Shown one piece after another: positions 32,018 to 44,278 of a DNA stretch of 64,000 bases. The position numbers and the translations under genes are program-made. The stretch covers positions 1-64,000 of the forward strand of contig JACKQL020000013.1 in the NCBI GenBank assembly GCA_018296165.2, read 5' to 3'. The notes beneath the pieces were generated by a model, which was given only the letters and a program-made list of their open reading frames with translations, made no database searches and was not told the DNA's origin. Positions within the stretch are counted from its first letter, which is position 1; each line of letters starts with the position of its first letter. This DNA is from Termitomyces sp. T153. Lineage: Eukaryota; Basidiomycota; Agaricomycetes; Agaricales; Lyophyllaceae.

Positions 32018-33536
32018 ATGGAAGCTCCAGTCGTTCATTTACGGGACATTCAGACGAGATCGAGAATCTTCACTATATGGGAGAAGCAGAGGAACAAGAA
32101 AGAGGTTCATTGGTTTATGGAAATGTTCGCTGAAACGGTAGGGGGGTCTGAAGGGCATTGAATTGCGGTTGGATCTCACGGGTTTTGTAGCTGGGCGTTT
32201 TTTTCTACGTTTATGCAGGCAAGTCACAGATTTTTTTCTCTTCCATCCCAAGCTTATGATTCATTAGGCCTCAGTTCAGTTACGGGTTTTGTTGTAGGAA
32301 ATATCCTCAAACAGCCGTTGTCCTGTGAGTAATCCTGGTGATGTAATTTGATACCGACAGCTTATGTGGGATGTTCAGCAATGATGCAGATTGGGCTGGC
32401 GTATTCCTTTGGCATCCTCTTTGCCATTGGGGTCTGTGGCGCCACTTCCGGAGGGCACTTTAACCCATGTATTACCATATCCTTTGTCGTCTTTCGAGGC
32501 TTTCCGCCATCCAAAGCGGCCAGGTAAACATTTCACGTCCTCGCTTGGAGTGCTGCAAACTGATGAGATCCAGATACATATTCGCCCAGATTCTAGGAGC
32601 CTATCTCGCATGCTTGGTGATTTATACAGAGTGGAAGGTATTGCTCGTCGACTGTGAAGCAATTCTTGAACAGGCGGGACAGTTGGATGCTTTGCAGTTT
32701 ACGCCTAACGGTCCGGCTGGAATATTTGGCCTTTACCTCTTGCCTGGCCAAACCTTACCTCGTGTATTCCTTAATGAATTTGTTACTGTGAGTACATTCA
32801 AGTACGCTCTGGAAGTCAGATTACTCATTCTTGTCAGGACACACTCATCGGGCTCGTCCTCTTCGCTGCTATCGATCCGACGAACGCTCTTGTCCCCCCA
32901 GTCATGGCGTCGGTTCTTGTGGCTCTTGCATAGTATGATAGCCCCTCTTATCAGATGTATTCAATGGTTAACGTATTGATTAGCGCCGTTGCTATCTGGG
33001 GCTTCGCCACACCTGGAAGTATGTAAACAATTCCACATTCAGCCGATGCATCAGCTAACAACTAGGATATAGTTGCGCTAAACTCGGCTCGTGACATTGG
33101 TGGACGCATGCTTGCCTTGACCATATGGGGGAGAAAGGGTACGTCATGTCCTAGGCAGTCAGGACTCCTGAACCACTCACCGAAATTCAGCTGCCGGAGG
33201 CAAATATGCAGCGATCGCTGCATTGACTAACATCCCAGCAACTTTATTAGGCGCATTCCTTTACGAGATTTTCCTCACAGATTCAGATAGAGGTCAATAT
33301 TTTCAACGTATTTCCTTGACCCATCTGATCCTTTCTTGATTTCTGCGCTAGTCGTCCCCCCAGCGTCTCTAGAGTATGGAAACACGTTGATGAATCACAG
33401 AAGGCTTCGAAAAGCTCAGGAAAAGGTTCGTCGGCAGAGCAGACAAAGTATTATCGAGTTCCCGCCGAATACCATGGAGATGCAACCCCCGGTAGCAAAG
33501 GAGAATAAGCCCAACGGGGTCCACTATGAGCTATGA
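32018..33536 (+). CDS. MIP-family channel (aquaporin/aquaglyceroporin) with altered NPA boxes
   Basis: Plasma-membrane channel for water or small solutes. Start MEAPVVHLRD at 32018; exon 1 ends at 32137 in front of GTAGGG. Introns can be placed so that the frame gives LGVFFYVYAG, GATSGGHFNPCITIS (first box, NPC for NPA), ARYIFAQILGAYLACLVIY, a long extracellular loop, DTLIGLVLFAAIDP and IALNSARDIGGRML (second box, NSA for NPA, followed by Arg and the Asp typical of aquaglyceroporins). The last exon (33336-33536) is a basic cytoplasmic tail. The second intron appears to use a GC-AG donor (GCAAGT). About nine introns. Six transmembrane segments fit. Substrate cannot be told from sequence. Confidence 0.88.
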
Positions 33537-35700
33537 ACTTCAGGAACTCTTATTGTACACTTTCACATCCACAATAAATTAGTAAACTTCACATATGTAA
33601 AATTCTATGTATTTAATAGGTGTCGTGTTAACCCGTCCAACAGTGTTCAGTTTATCAATCAATCATGACTTGTGACCATCAAGGGTGTGCTGGATTTAAA
33701 CTCTGACACCTCGAGCTGGTTAGTCAGTCCAGTCAAAAATCGGAAGTTACCTGAGCAAGGGTTCTGGAAGGTCCTGGAGGGCTTTAAAAATGCTCTAAAG
33801 AGTAAATTAATTGGATTTAACTGACGCAGTCACTTACTGGATGTAATCACCCCAATTAGTACCACCTCACATGTGTTCGGTCTGAGCTGGAATCAAGGAA
33901 TTGGTTGTGCAATGCTTGCTTGTCATCAGGCAGAGGACAAGGTGGCACATCATGTATGAGTTGTTTGGAGTTATATTGCCTTATTTGGAAGCATAACCTG
34001 ATTTCATGATTACTTAGTCCAGACATCTACCTCTAGCAAAAAATAATGACCCTAGGTTTTTTGGGAAGCTCCTAAGGGAGAGTCACATCCACAATATGGC
34101 ATATTAGGTTGGCTAGGTAGGTTGAGACCTTGAATACTTAATTTCTTTTTGAAGGGTGATGATACCCATCTAAAAAAGGAGATTGTCCATCAAGAGTTGG
34201 GTATACATACGAAGTTGAATTTCAGGGTTATTCTTTCCTCCAGCCTGGCCACCAAAAGGTAAAGAATGACAGTAAGTCGATATTTCCAACACCATTTATG
34301 CTTACATCAATGTGCTAATCCTCACCTAACTTAAGCCAGAAGTTGATGAATCAAACTTGGTTGTCAACACAGATAATCATGTATTCTGTCCATACTGCAA
34401 TACATGTATCAACATTGGAAAATCTAATCTCATGAACTGGCAAGAAGTGCACAATGAGAGCAAGAAATGTGCTGAAAACATGAAAAAATGAAACACTGCT
34501 CAGGCTATCAAAAAGTTCATCTGTCCATTTGCAGCACCTGCCATGTGGAGGTTTAATGTGAAAGACCATCTCTGAAAGTGTCACCCAGCTGTTGTGATCA
34601 ACAAGTTTGAATCACTCACAGCAATTACTGAAGCAGAAAAAAAAGTGCTTGAAATTGTCTGGGAACAAAGACATAAGTATCAACTACATTGTATTGGCCT
34701 AGAGGGTGAATGGGTGGGTATGTGAAGCCTGCAATGTTAACAAATGTGGTGGTGGAAAATGACAGCAAGAATGAGGGCTTGGTTTGAAACTAGCCAGTAA
34801 TCTGATTACATTTGGAAGATTAGTCAGCAGATAAGTAAGTCAAGATGCCTAGGGAAGTCGAGCCAAGATGCCTTTAAAGAAATTCAACCCTGTATTCACA
34901 TTTCATCCCCCCCCTTGGAAGCCACTTGGTAACCATTTGTTATAATGAGCAAGCATCAATTATGATGATATGTCCAACTGAATCTGAATTCATATATAGC
35001 TATATACTGCCAGTCCCCAACTCCATTGGTTGTGGTGTTGTTGGAAAACATCCAGACATAGCTTGGGGTCTGGAAAAAAGATCAAGCCATAGCTAGATTA
35101 GGCCATGGCAAAGCAGGAGTTTGTTGTTGAGAGAGAGGAAGAAAGGATTGGAGGATGTTTTTGGAAATGTCAGAGTTTCAAGGAGAGGGTCAGAAAGTAA
35201 AGGGGAGGGAAAGGGGGGGGGTGTTTCTGGAGCTTCAAGGAGAGGGTCAGAAGGAGGGGAAAGGGGAAAGGGGATTGTTGTTGGCTGAGTTCTGGGGGTA
35301 TTTGTCTAGGACTCTGAATGACAACATTACCAAAGCAGTTTTCCCTTCTAGCTGGCCACCATGCTCTCTCTGACACTTTTGAAACATCTATCCATTGATA
35401 CAGTGCAGCTTTTGCCATTAAAGTCTTTGCCACTGCCTCCATCCTCTGGCACTACAACCCTGCTCTCTCCATCATCCTTAAATTGACACTTCTGATGACA
35501 CTCTTGTCAGGATCCTGTTTCAGATGCATCTGCATGGCCAAGGACTTCCACTCTGAATATACATCTTAAATTTAGTGCCTGCCATCCCTCTCATTTTTTC
35601 TTCTGACTAGGACTTCCCAGTAGGCTTTTCTCCCCACCTATTGTGGCTGAGCATTGGAATCCTCATGAATATCAATTTGAGATACAGGGCAGTGATCATG
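33537..35700. other. CpG-poor repeat patch inside the gene island
   Basis: Apart from the zinc-finger relic below, no gene is supported. A G/A-rich tandem stretch at 35165-35275 repeats CAAGGAGAGGGTCAGAA two times. The drop in CpG relative to both sides suggests old transposon sequence. No ends were found. Confidence 0.5.
34335..34700 (+). pseudogene. Zinc-finger-like protein relic
   Basis: Reading in one frame, VFCPYCNTCINIG is followed by NWQEVH and C (a CX2C...H...C arrangement), and after a stop FICPFAAPAMWRFNVKDHL with a further stop and CHPAV. The spacing recalls the tandem zinc fingers of repetitive basidiomycete proteins. At least two stops are in frame, so it is a relic. Function is unknown. 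Confidence 0.4.
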
Positions 35701-36218
35701 TTTATTTATCAAGATGTTACAGAGATAGCAGTGTTCCTGCGAAAAAGATCAAAGTTGCGCCAAATCCTGAAATTCGGCATCCTGCCTAAGTATCATTTTG
35801 CAAACGGCTGTAAGTTTGCTTGTAAGTTTGTGACCAATTTTGCCACACGCGCGTGGCGTGACAGGCTGTGACCTTCTGAGTTTCTTTGTATGCATCTATT
35901 GACTTTTTCTCTCGCTCAAGCCACGCCTTTGAAAAGCTTCAACAATCTATCTTATTTACTTACGCCCTGCCAGTGACGAGACGATAGAGCGGGCCGATAT
36001 ATCACAGGTGAGTACAGACGCGTGTACATCGTGTCAAGGAACTTATAGCCTTTTGAGGTAGCAACGTCTCGTAACACAACTACCACTCTACCTATATCAT
36101 TTCAATATCAAACTGGCAGCAAAAGAACCTAGAATACTACTTGACTCTTTTTCGGCGCGCTGATAAGGTGCATTATACCTCTTCTGTTGTGCATACGAGG
36201 CAGAGTCATTTACCAAAC

Positions 36219-38773
36219 ATGCAAAGTGCGATGCAATGCGATACGGATGGGAATCTCCCATTAGATCAAGAGGACGACCAAGATTCTCTCTTTGGATCCC
36301 CTCCAGCTTCGCCTGTCAGAGGTAGGTCACCATCGCCGGCGTTGGCACTACCGAGTGCGAGTATTTCTACACAAAATGTGGGGACCATTGCACTTCCTGG
36401 CTCCCACCATTGTTCTGAACTTCCAGTCACTCCGTTAGCCTTGTCGTTGGGTTATGCTCTGAGCGAGCACACTCAACGGCCTCCGGCCCGACCAACTACT
36501 GCGACACCTTCCGAACGCACTACACCCTCGGCCAGTCGCGCATCCTCAACAGGTCCTGGAAATAGGCCTAAGAAAAGGATAGGGAAAAACTCAAAATCCA
36601 AAGAATCTACTCCGCGACCCCCTCCTCCAGAAATCGACTTCCCAGATCCCTCTGGTCCGATCCCGGCAAATTTTTTGCGAAACCAATCCGCCCTCCTTGG
36701 AACTGCAGGGTTGGTAGGTGGGGTCAAACCTTCCAATCTGACCATGCACCGTCAACCTCCTGGCACGGCGGCGTCAAATCCTATCGTTATCCAAGATGAC
36801 GAGCGGGTTCCACGTCGCCCTTTTCAGGCCTCCATTCAGCCTTCTTCAGAAAGGCTTGAAAAGTTGGTTATCGACCCCAGTCATTTGCCCACTCCTTCTA
36901 CGCAAGAGATTCTATCCATACTCATGGGTCAGAATGACACTTTTATCATTTTACAGAGTCTCCACAAACTCGTCGCTGAGATTAACCGACCGCAGACTCC
37001 GTACCAACCTGAATCCTCGCCTCTCATGTCTTTCCGACGGACACCCTCTTCTTTCCAGCCTTCGGGTTTTGCGAATGCAACACAGCAGAGTTCATTTGTC
37101 ATTTCCAATGTCACTGTATCTTCGACAGGTCCTCCTTCCAAGAAGCGACGGCTGAATCGAGTGCCAGCCGGTGCTGTGGATTGGGATGTCCCGTATCCTT
37201 TCCCGGAAGGACAAGGTCCTGAGTACTACCGAACAAACTGGGTACGCGAGCGTGGAAAGCAACTGATGTCGCAACTTGTCACGCTCGTGAAGGATGCGGT
37301 GCGCATAGCGGCGACAAGAAAGTATCTTCAGAACGACTGGCAGAAAAAGAGAATATTGGAATCGCAACGAGCTCTTGCTCGATCAATGGTGTCGAAAATT
37401 GTAGAAGAGCCCAAGGTACACGGGCATTATAAGCCGTCGACCATAACATACGGCTTGCAGGGCGAAGCAGCTGTAGCTGCTAGGGCACAAGTGCAGAAAG
37501 TCCTTACAGATGCCAGCAATAGTGCCAAAGCATCAGCTGCAACTTCGCTCTCGATTCCATCACCCTATCAGTCAGCTCAAGTATCGGCTAGCATAACGCC
37601 AACTCTTCAGCCGTCCTCATCTTTTGATCGGTTGCTCTCGTCCCTTCTTGCGGCAACCTCTGGTCATAATCTGTTCTTGGAATGCGGTGCGTCTAACTTC
37701 GCGGAAGGGAACACTGGGGTCCAAATGGGCTCTTCAACGCCAACCAGTGATGTGGCTACGCAGGATCCAGATCAAGGCCTTGTTGACAATTGGGTAAATA
37801 TTCTCCTCCAAACTTTTCCGGTTTCTGCCGAGGACGTTTCAGCTTTCGACCATAATACGTCGAGTCTTCCGTCTCAACCTGACTCATCTGTACCCGCTCC
37901 TGTCACCAGTGACTGGGGTTACTTCGACTTGGATTCAACCTCGGCCGATATCGACCCTGTCGATTCAACATGGTATGATTTTGCCATATTCAACACAGAG
38001 GAGTCTACATTGTCTACTCCCGGAGCCTCACATGCGACTGAGCTACCTGAGTATTCCTCATCTCAAGATAATGAAACCGCCGTTCCTCAACCTCAACTAG
38101 ACTTCATCATTGACCCTGCTCTTCTGGCTATATCTATCCCTACGGTACCCGTCGCGTCTACATCATCAACTTCCTTGGAGTCCCCACCATCACTTAGGAG
38201 TTCCCCTATACCTTCTCTGAGCTCGTTCGGTGATGTGGATCCATCTACTCCCAATTCGGCCATTTGGGACACAAGTACTCCGGAGGTCTTCACAGGCTCG
38301 GCAGGAGATGCATCTATGACTGAGAATTGTCTGGTTCGAGGCGGCTATCGTGGAGGAGGATTGGCTAGTCAAGGTATGTGGAGTCTTGCCTCGAAAATAC
38401 ATTCACGCAAGCTCACGACTTTCGGCAATGTGGTGTAGAGGGACATTTGAAAGCCTTCATCGGGGCTCAAAGCGTGGATAAGGGCAAGGGAAGAGACATA
38501 GGTGATTCAACAGCTCAGGCTTCACTTCCAACGGCTGTCCGGTTGGAGACCCCACACTTTTCTGCCGTATCGTCGTCGTCTTCGCTACAAACGTCTCGCG
38601 ATAAGCCCCTTGGTAAATTCTCAAGCAGACAGGCCGACGTTATGAAACGTGCGGCAAAGCGGAAGAAGCAATTGGTGGCAGCAATTGCTAATATCAGGAC
38701 TCAACTTTGGGAAACAACGATTGAGCAAGGAGTCTTATTACATATGAACAAGCTTTGCACCCATTCAGTATAG
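36219..38773 (+). CDS. Unknown Ser/Pro-rich protein, probably nuclear
   Basis: Two exons: 36219-38373 and 38439-38773, joined by a 65-bp intron (GTATGT, a GCTCACGAC branch-like site, GTGTAG) that restores the frame to EGHLKAFIGAQ. An upstream in-frame ATG at 36141 is possible; 36219 starts MQSAMQCDTDG. Low-complexity Ser/Pro/Thr N-terminus with a basic cluster (GNRPKKRIGKNSKSKE) and a second, PPSKKRRLNR, both like nuclear localisation signals. A conserved-looking core near 37170-37480 has WDVPYPFPEGQGPEYYRTNW and a charged helical stretch KYLQNDWQKKRILESQRALA. Acidic Ser-rich middle, basic helical C-terminus (MKRAAKRKKQLVAAIANIRT). Could be a transcription or chromatin regulator; no known domain recognised. 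Confidence 0.75.
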
Positions 38774-39079
38774 TATGTATCTAAACATTATCACATTGCA
38801 CCACATAGCATCATGGCCACCCTGTATTCAAGCATCAATTACATTGTAGAAACCATAATGGGTTAATAGACCAAATGTTCGGCATGAGCCTTGTTTTCAG
38901 GTGGTCGGACGCTTCTGTGAAGTCCGGAGAGGATTTCGAAATGTTTAAGCAAAATGGCCTCAACTTGATTGGGCGTTTAGGATATACTATTTTCATGTGA
39001 ATTCCGTTATGTATAATCCTGGGAGTGCTTGCTAATTTACAGTAATAAATCTGATCATGGCCAACCAATGAATGCCTTT
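38774..39079. terminator. Shared 3' intergenic region of convergent genes
   Basis: 306 bases between the stops of the unknown Ser/Pro-rich gene and the oxidoreductase. It must hold both 3' ends. AATAAA occurs at about 39043-39048 on the plus strand. Confidence 0.5.
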
Positions 39080-40670
39080 CTACAAATTGGCTTTGCGCTC
39101 ATCGGAAACGTTCACAACCCTTATAGATGAAGACATTTAATCTCGACATTTCGAAAGGTAAAACCAGCACATACAATTTTCCTGTATTTCCACCGTTGAA
39201 CAACAATGGCAACGATTTCGGTGCTTGCTCGATACCGCCTTCAATGATGTGGAATTTGCGTTTGACAGAACCGTCGACGAGGCCGGCGGAGAGTTCCCTA
39301 ACAGCTTCGGGATAACGCGCGGCATAATCAAAGCTAGCAAACCAGCCCGTCAGGTTCAAGATGGATGTAAAGTGCGGTTTGCGACATACACTATGAAGCC
39401 TTGGATTTTGGCGCGTTGTGCAATTAAGCTAAGGTAATTTTGAAGTCCGCGAGGTTTCGTTGCATCTGAAGCGACGATTAGGAATTAGAACCAAGAAGTG
39501 CACATCGAGCGGCGACCACTAACTATACTGTGAGATAGCACCTGGTATGCTGATTATTGAGAGCGATAATGAATAAAAGGATGTCTGAGTACAAACCACA
39601 AAGAGCTATTCTAGCATTTTGAGCAAGTCGGGTAAGGACCATGTCCAGGATGTCGCCTTAAGATAACAAAAGTCAATTGGGCCCCAGCTCGGACGAAGGA
39701 CAAGAGAAGAGCAAGCACACCTCCAACGTTGTCAAAGAAAACGTCAACATATCCAATCTTTTTGAAATCTTCTCTGAAGGTTTCGCTTTTGTAGTTGAAA
39801 GCTCCGTCGATACAAAGTTCCTTCACCAACCAATCACACTTGTCGGGCGATCCAGCAATTCCATAAACCTTTGCGCCAGCACGCTTACCCAGTTGGCACG
39901 CGATTGCTCCTACAGAACCTGCAGCTCCAGAGACAACCATAATGTCGCCTTCCTTGACTTGCGCGACGTCTTTCACACCCTGCAGCTGGATCAAAAGAAC
40001 GATCACGAAAATAGACCAAGAAGCTCACGAAGTAAGCTGTCATCCCTTGATAACCAGCAGGTCAGAAATCTCATACCGGTGAAAGTGCGATATATGCATA
40101 CCAGATAATCCTAGTGTGTTCAAAAAGTCCAGAGCATGGGCGCCTTCTGGAATACTGCATCATAAAGTATCAACGGAGGTCAACGCGATACATTTTGCCC
40201 GTACTTGAGTTTTGTCACCGTCTTTTCCTTCATGATAGCATATTCGGTCATCCCTCGAGGTATCAACGTCAGTTTTGGTATCAATAAAAAATGAGACAAG
40301 ATATGCACCCCATGACCCAGTAACTGCGTCGCCGACAGAAAGAGATGTTCCCGGCCCTGTTTCAACAACAACACCTAAGCCTAGAGCGCGCATCACCTGT
40401 GCCACAGTAACGATAACCGTCAGGATTTCTCTAATCTTCTGTTTGAAGTCGCACCTCCCCAATCTTCACAGGCGGCAAATAGCTTCGTGCATCCCTAACA
40501 TAGCCGCGCATTGCGGGATCCAAAGACAACCACGTACACCGCACCAAGACTTCATCTTGACCAGGCTTTAAGGTGAAGGGCAGAACCTCAGTGCGAAATG
40601 TATTAGGCTCGAAGTCTCCCACTGGGCGTTCATTGAGAACAATTTGCTTGAAGGTTTGCGGTCTAGACAT
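39080..40670 (-). CDS. Zinc-independent NADPH oxidoreductase of the MDR family (PTGR/leukotriene B4 dehydrogenase type)
   Basis: Likely cytosolic NADPH-dependent double-bond reductase or related oxidoreductase. Start MSRPQTFKQIVLNERP at 40670. Exon 1 (40455-40670) has VRCTWLSLDPAMRGYV; exon 2 (40309-40396) has GLGVVVETGPGTSLSVGDAV; exon 3 (40205-40253) has MTEYAIMKEKTVTKL. The Rossmann region follows: VVSGAAGSVGAIACQLGK, then GIAGSPDKCDWLVKEL and VDVFFDNVGG. The last exons hold LTGWFASFDYAARYPEAV and GNTGK. Splicing at a GTATGT donor inside the GKLYV codons to ...TATAAG yields the family end KLVVNVSDE, with stop TAG at 39080. No zinc-binding Cys/His cluster is seen. The substrate is unknown. 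Confidence 0.9.
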
Positions 40671-41168
40671 CGTTCAGAAAGGGCAACGTGGAGCAGTGAT
40701 GGATAAGCAATGCGTATATATGTGGAGTAGAGAATATAGCAACATGTGTGCATCACCGGCATAGAATTCCTCCGTGGTCGTGAGGACATCACTCACACAG
40801 CAGATATTCTCTCTCAAAAGTTGGGTCCACCGATGGACTCTAATTACGACGCCTCAAGATTCCATTATCTTCTACTTCGTTGCCTCATCTATGCAAGTGA
40901 AAGAAGACGTATGCATGATATGACAGCGCATCAATTTCGCGAACGTTTTGTTCCAGCATTACAACAGCATTAAAAACTGAGGCTTGAGTGAGGGTCAACC
41001 TCTGCAAGCCAACTGTGGCATCTCCAGCGAGTAATTTGACTAGCGTCTACACGCGGTATCTCTTTTTACAAGCTAGAGCTCCTCTTCATCCTGATGGTAC
41101 TTCTAATTTCAAAAGCAGGCCAGAAGCCATGAAAGCAAAATGAAAACACCGAGGTAGAAAATGGAAGA
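40671..41168. other. Intergenic region between the oxidoreductase and RPF2
   Basis: 498 bases between two same-strand genes; holds the oxidoreductase promoter and the RPF2 3' end. A plus-strand open stretch (40746-40973) was considered and not accepted. Confidence 0.5.
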
Positions 41169-42355
41169 CTATGCTTCCTTTCTTCGCTTCTTGCGCGGTA
41201 CATCGCTGGATTGGTCTTCTCCATCGTTGTTATCGTCTGGATCGCCTCCTTTGAGACCTTTCATCTTTCTGGTCTGCAACTTGTTCAGGTCCTGCTTGGC
41301 AATGTGCACGCGTCCCCTTAAGTCGCCCATTTCGTCCACCTCCATATTCTTCTGCTTCTTTCCTAAACCGCTTTCGACGTCCGCTTTCTTCAACTTCGGC
41401 CGTTTCAATGCCTGCTTCATAAGATCTGGATCTGCAGTTTTATGACGGCGCAGAGACAAGTCAAGATTTGGCCCCATTGGTGTCAACTCGACACGTGGGA
41501 TCCGTGTGCCGGAACTGAGTAGACGCGTTGTGTATGTACGGATGTGGATTTTTGGGAGGGAAGAGGTATCTTCAGGAGCCGAGGAGTGTTGTGCGGTGGC
41601 CGTGGCACTATTAAGCGAAGCAGGCGTAGGGGCACAACTTACGCTGATAACATGCTCGAGACCGGTAAGACATATCGAATCGACTACTTCGCCATTGAAA
41701 AAATCCATTAGCATAGATTTTGCTTGGATGTAACGGGGATGGGTATCGAAAAGTTCAGAGGCGAAATGCATAAGTGGTTTGTGCCCTGGCGTCGATTTTG
41801 GTGTCTGGCAAAATATGATAAAGATAACATTTCAACTTCAGGCGGCAAAAACGTACCTTGAAGCTATCCATTCCGGCCCAGCTATCGACCCCAACCTCCA
41901 TCATGTCAAGAACCTGATTGTCGTGCATCCGAATGAATGTCAAACCATTCGGCCTCTTCTTTGTACTCTGGCCCACGAGGAATAGCGAAGCATCATTTTT
42001 AACAGCCCAGAATTCGAGCGATGAGATCGATGTCGTGTTAGAGTCGAAAGGGTATATAGAATTCTTCTTCGAAAAAGAAATCCCATGGGGCCGTTTCAAG
42101 GCCATCTAGCTTTCTTTTAACGTCTTAAAGCTTTGGATTATGATGAAAATGTGCATACCAGATCTTTCATGACAGCATTGAGTGTCTCTCCTGTATGTGT
42201 TCCCTTCACAAAGATTGCAGTTCGAGGGTCTTCGACTTCCTTAGGGAGACGAGCCTCCATGGCGCGTTTTGACCGAGCATTTTTTGGTTTTCTGCGATAT
42301 ATGATGTCAGCAATCACTCATGAAGAGGAAAAAATGATTACACTGTCCGCAGCAT
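41169..42355 (-). CDS. RPF2: Ribosome production factor 2 (Brix domain)
   Basis: Nucleolar assembly factor that, with Rrs1, brings 5S RNP to the pre-60S particle. Four exons on the minus strand: 42342-42355 (14 bases, MLRT), 42159-42291, 41857-42105 and 41169-41804. They sum to 1,032 bases, 343 residues, the yeast length. Exon 1 splices to give MLRTVKPKNARSKRAMEAR, matching the family start. Exon 3 starts ALKRPHGISFSKKNSIYPFD; exon 4 has HFASELFDTHPRY, MDFFNGEVVDSICLTGLEH (Brix domain) and RIPRVELTPMGPNLDLSLRR. The C-terminus is basic (RKKRRKEA). All introns are 45-55 bp GT-AG. Confidence 0.95.
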
Positions 42356-43439
42356 TTCAAGTAGCCTGGATGTAGTCGTTTACTTGCGACTCTATGACGC
42401 TGAGGTCTCTGGAAAAAAATCAGCACGTGCCCTATTGATGGGTTCTGGTTCATGTGATGAGAACACAGTAACTCGTAATCGGAATCGCGCGATGCGCATA
42501 TAGTTACGCAACGATACGCTGAGTCCAAGGACATTGAACCACAAGATGGCCTCGAAAGCACATATACTTACGAGGTGGTATGTAGTTTCTATTTTAAATG
42601 GACCGAAGCTCAAAAATTTAATCTGAGATCATTAGTCACTGCAGAGCACAAGAGATGCTGGTACATACCACCTCCAATAGTTAGTGGAGAAGGTGGTGCA
42701 GCTGGGCTGACTCTCCATAATGAAGCTATTTGTTGGCTGTGTTGTTGACTTCTAGCAATTGAAGGAGCATGTAAAAGTGCTCCCTGTTTATAGTGGTGGG
42801 TTCATACCACTCAGTGTACTTGTTAAGGGCTGGTAGCTCACCATGGAGCACCAGAAGATGATGATGATAATTGTTGACTCAGGTAAAAAGGTAGGCATGG
42901 ATGGCACTCCATGACCACTGGTAATCCAAAGAGCATATACTGTAAGTATCTGCATGATTGATCTGTTGAGGATAACAAGCTCACATGATGGATGGAATGG
43001 GTTGAATGGACTTGAAACAGCATTACATTAACTGATAGACAGATGCTGTCATAGCTATGTGCTTCTCAGCACCTGTAACACTGCATACTCTGCTTCTTTT
43101 GCTGGGTTCTCTGTCTGATTTTCCAACACAAGTGCTAAGCATCTTGCAAATACCTTGAGTGTCTCACCCCTGCCCACCAGGGGCTGAAATCCATTATCTG
43201 GTTGTCTACCTTGTTCCACCTTTGCCCCCCAGAGGCCAAAATCTGTCACCTGCCCCTTGGAGGCTGAAATCCATCTTGCAAGCACCAAATCTCGCAGAGA
43301 TATTTTGAGTCCAAACTTGCTGCTTATTTATTTTTTGCTCTCTACTTCTATTTTCTTTTCTGTTCATTGTCATGTCATCATCATTGGGTGGTCCTATTCA
43401 ATTCCCCTGGTCCTCTCATATAAATAGTGTCAAATGGTC
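42356..43439. other. Right border of the gene island, no gene
   Basis: The RPF2 upstream region gives way near 42.6 kb to CpG-poor sequence. Short ORFs on the minus strand are not supported. Confidence 0.5.
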
Positions 43440-44273
43440 AATGTGCATGGAGGCTGTACTTGTTTGGCAGGGTTATTAGGATATGTTTGAGGAGAAGGTT
43501 TCACTGTAGAGTTTGAAGGGTGAAGAGTTGAAGGCAGTTAAGAAGAGGATGGTTGAGGCCAGGGCATTATTGATTCTTGGTGTGGAAGATGTTCAACTTG
43601 CTCATATGACTGATCCCAACCCCCACACCATCTGGGAGAACCTTGGCAAGGTTCATTGTGACTGTGGTTTTGATAGTCATCTTGCACTCTGATGTGCCTT
43701 CATCACTGCTTCTATGAAGAAGGACCAGACTAGAGAGGTCTAGATTGGAGAAGTATGCTCTCTATGTATTCATTCAGTTGGTCTGCAAGCTGTCAAAACT
43801 ATGGCATTCGACAAATTATCTACTCTGTTTGACAGACACTCAATGCAATGATCTTTTGCTAGTTATTTGTACTTCTTTTCCATTTGCAGGGGAAGGGGCT
43901 GAAGGTCCCTTGGCTTGAAACCTCATTTTGTGTCCTGTTGTTGGTCTGCATGAGCTACAATTCCCTTCAGTCAGGAGCTCCATAATGTGTTGAGCAAAGC
44001 ATGGATCCCCTTTGTGCAGGAGCAGAACTCACTTTAGCATACCAGCAGCAGTGCCACTGTGAGCCTTGAGACTTTCTCCATTGCTGGTGAGTCTTGCAGA
44101 TACCTTGCTAGCACTATGAAATGCCTCCTAAGGTATAAGGCAAATGCATCATTGCTCTACCTTCCCATTCCCTTTAAGGTATAAGGCAAATGCATCATTG
44201 CTCTACTTTCCCATTCCCTTTATGACTTTGAATGTGATCTCTCTGAACAGGTACTCCAACACCAATTCTATAT
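43440..44273 (+). pseudogene. Copia gag (UBN2-like) relic
   Basis: In the plus direction ALLILGVEDVQLAHMTDPNP, then IWENLGKVHCDCGF and KKDQTREV, has the UBN2-type gag layout of Copia elements. Stops are frequent after about 43740. The 11.1 kb Gypsy inserted here (TSD GTATG); sequence past 55403 presumably continues this old element but could not be aligned. Confidence 0.65.
44130..44221. repeat. 46-bp tandem duplication
   Basis: AAGGTATAAGGCAAATGCAT... occurs at 44130-44175 and again at 44176-44221, differing at about one base. It lies just outside the Gypsy's left TSD. Confidence 0.9.
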
Positions 44274-44278
44274 GTATG

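Noticed and set aside
40746..40973. 75-residue plus-strand ORF between the oxidoreductase and RPF2
   Set aside because: It overlaps the likely promoter of the oxidoreductase, has no recognisable motif, and its length is within chance.
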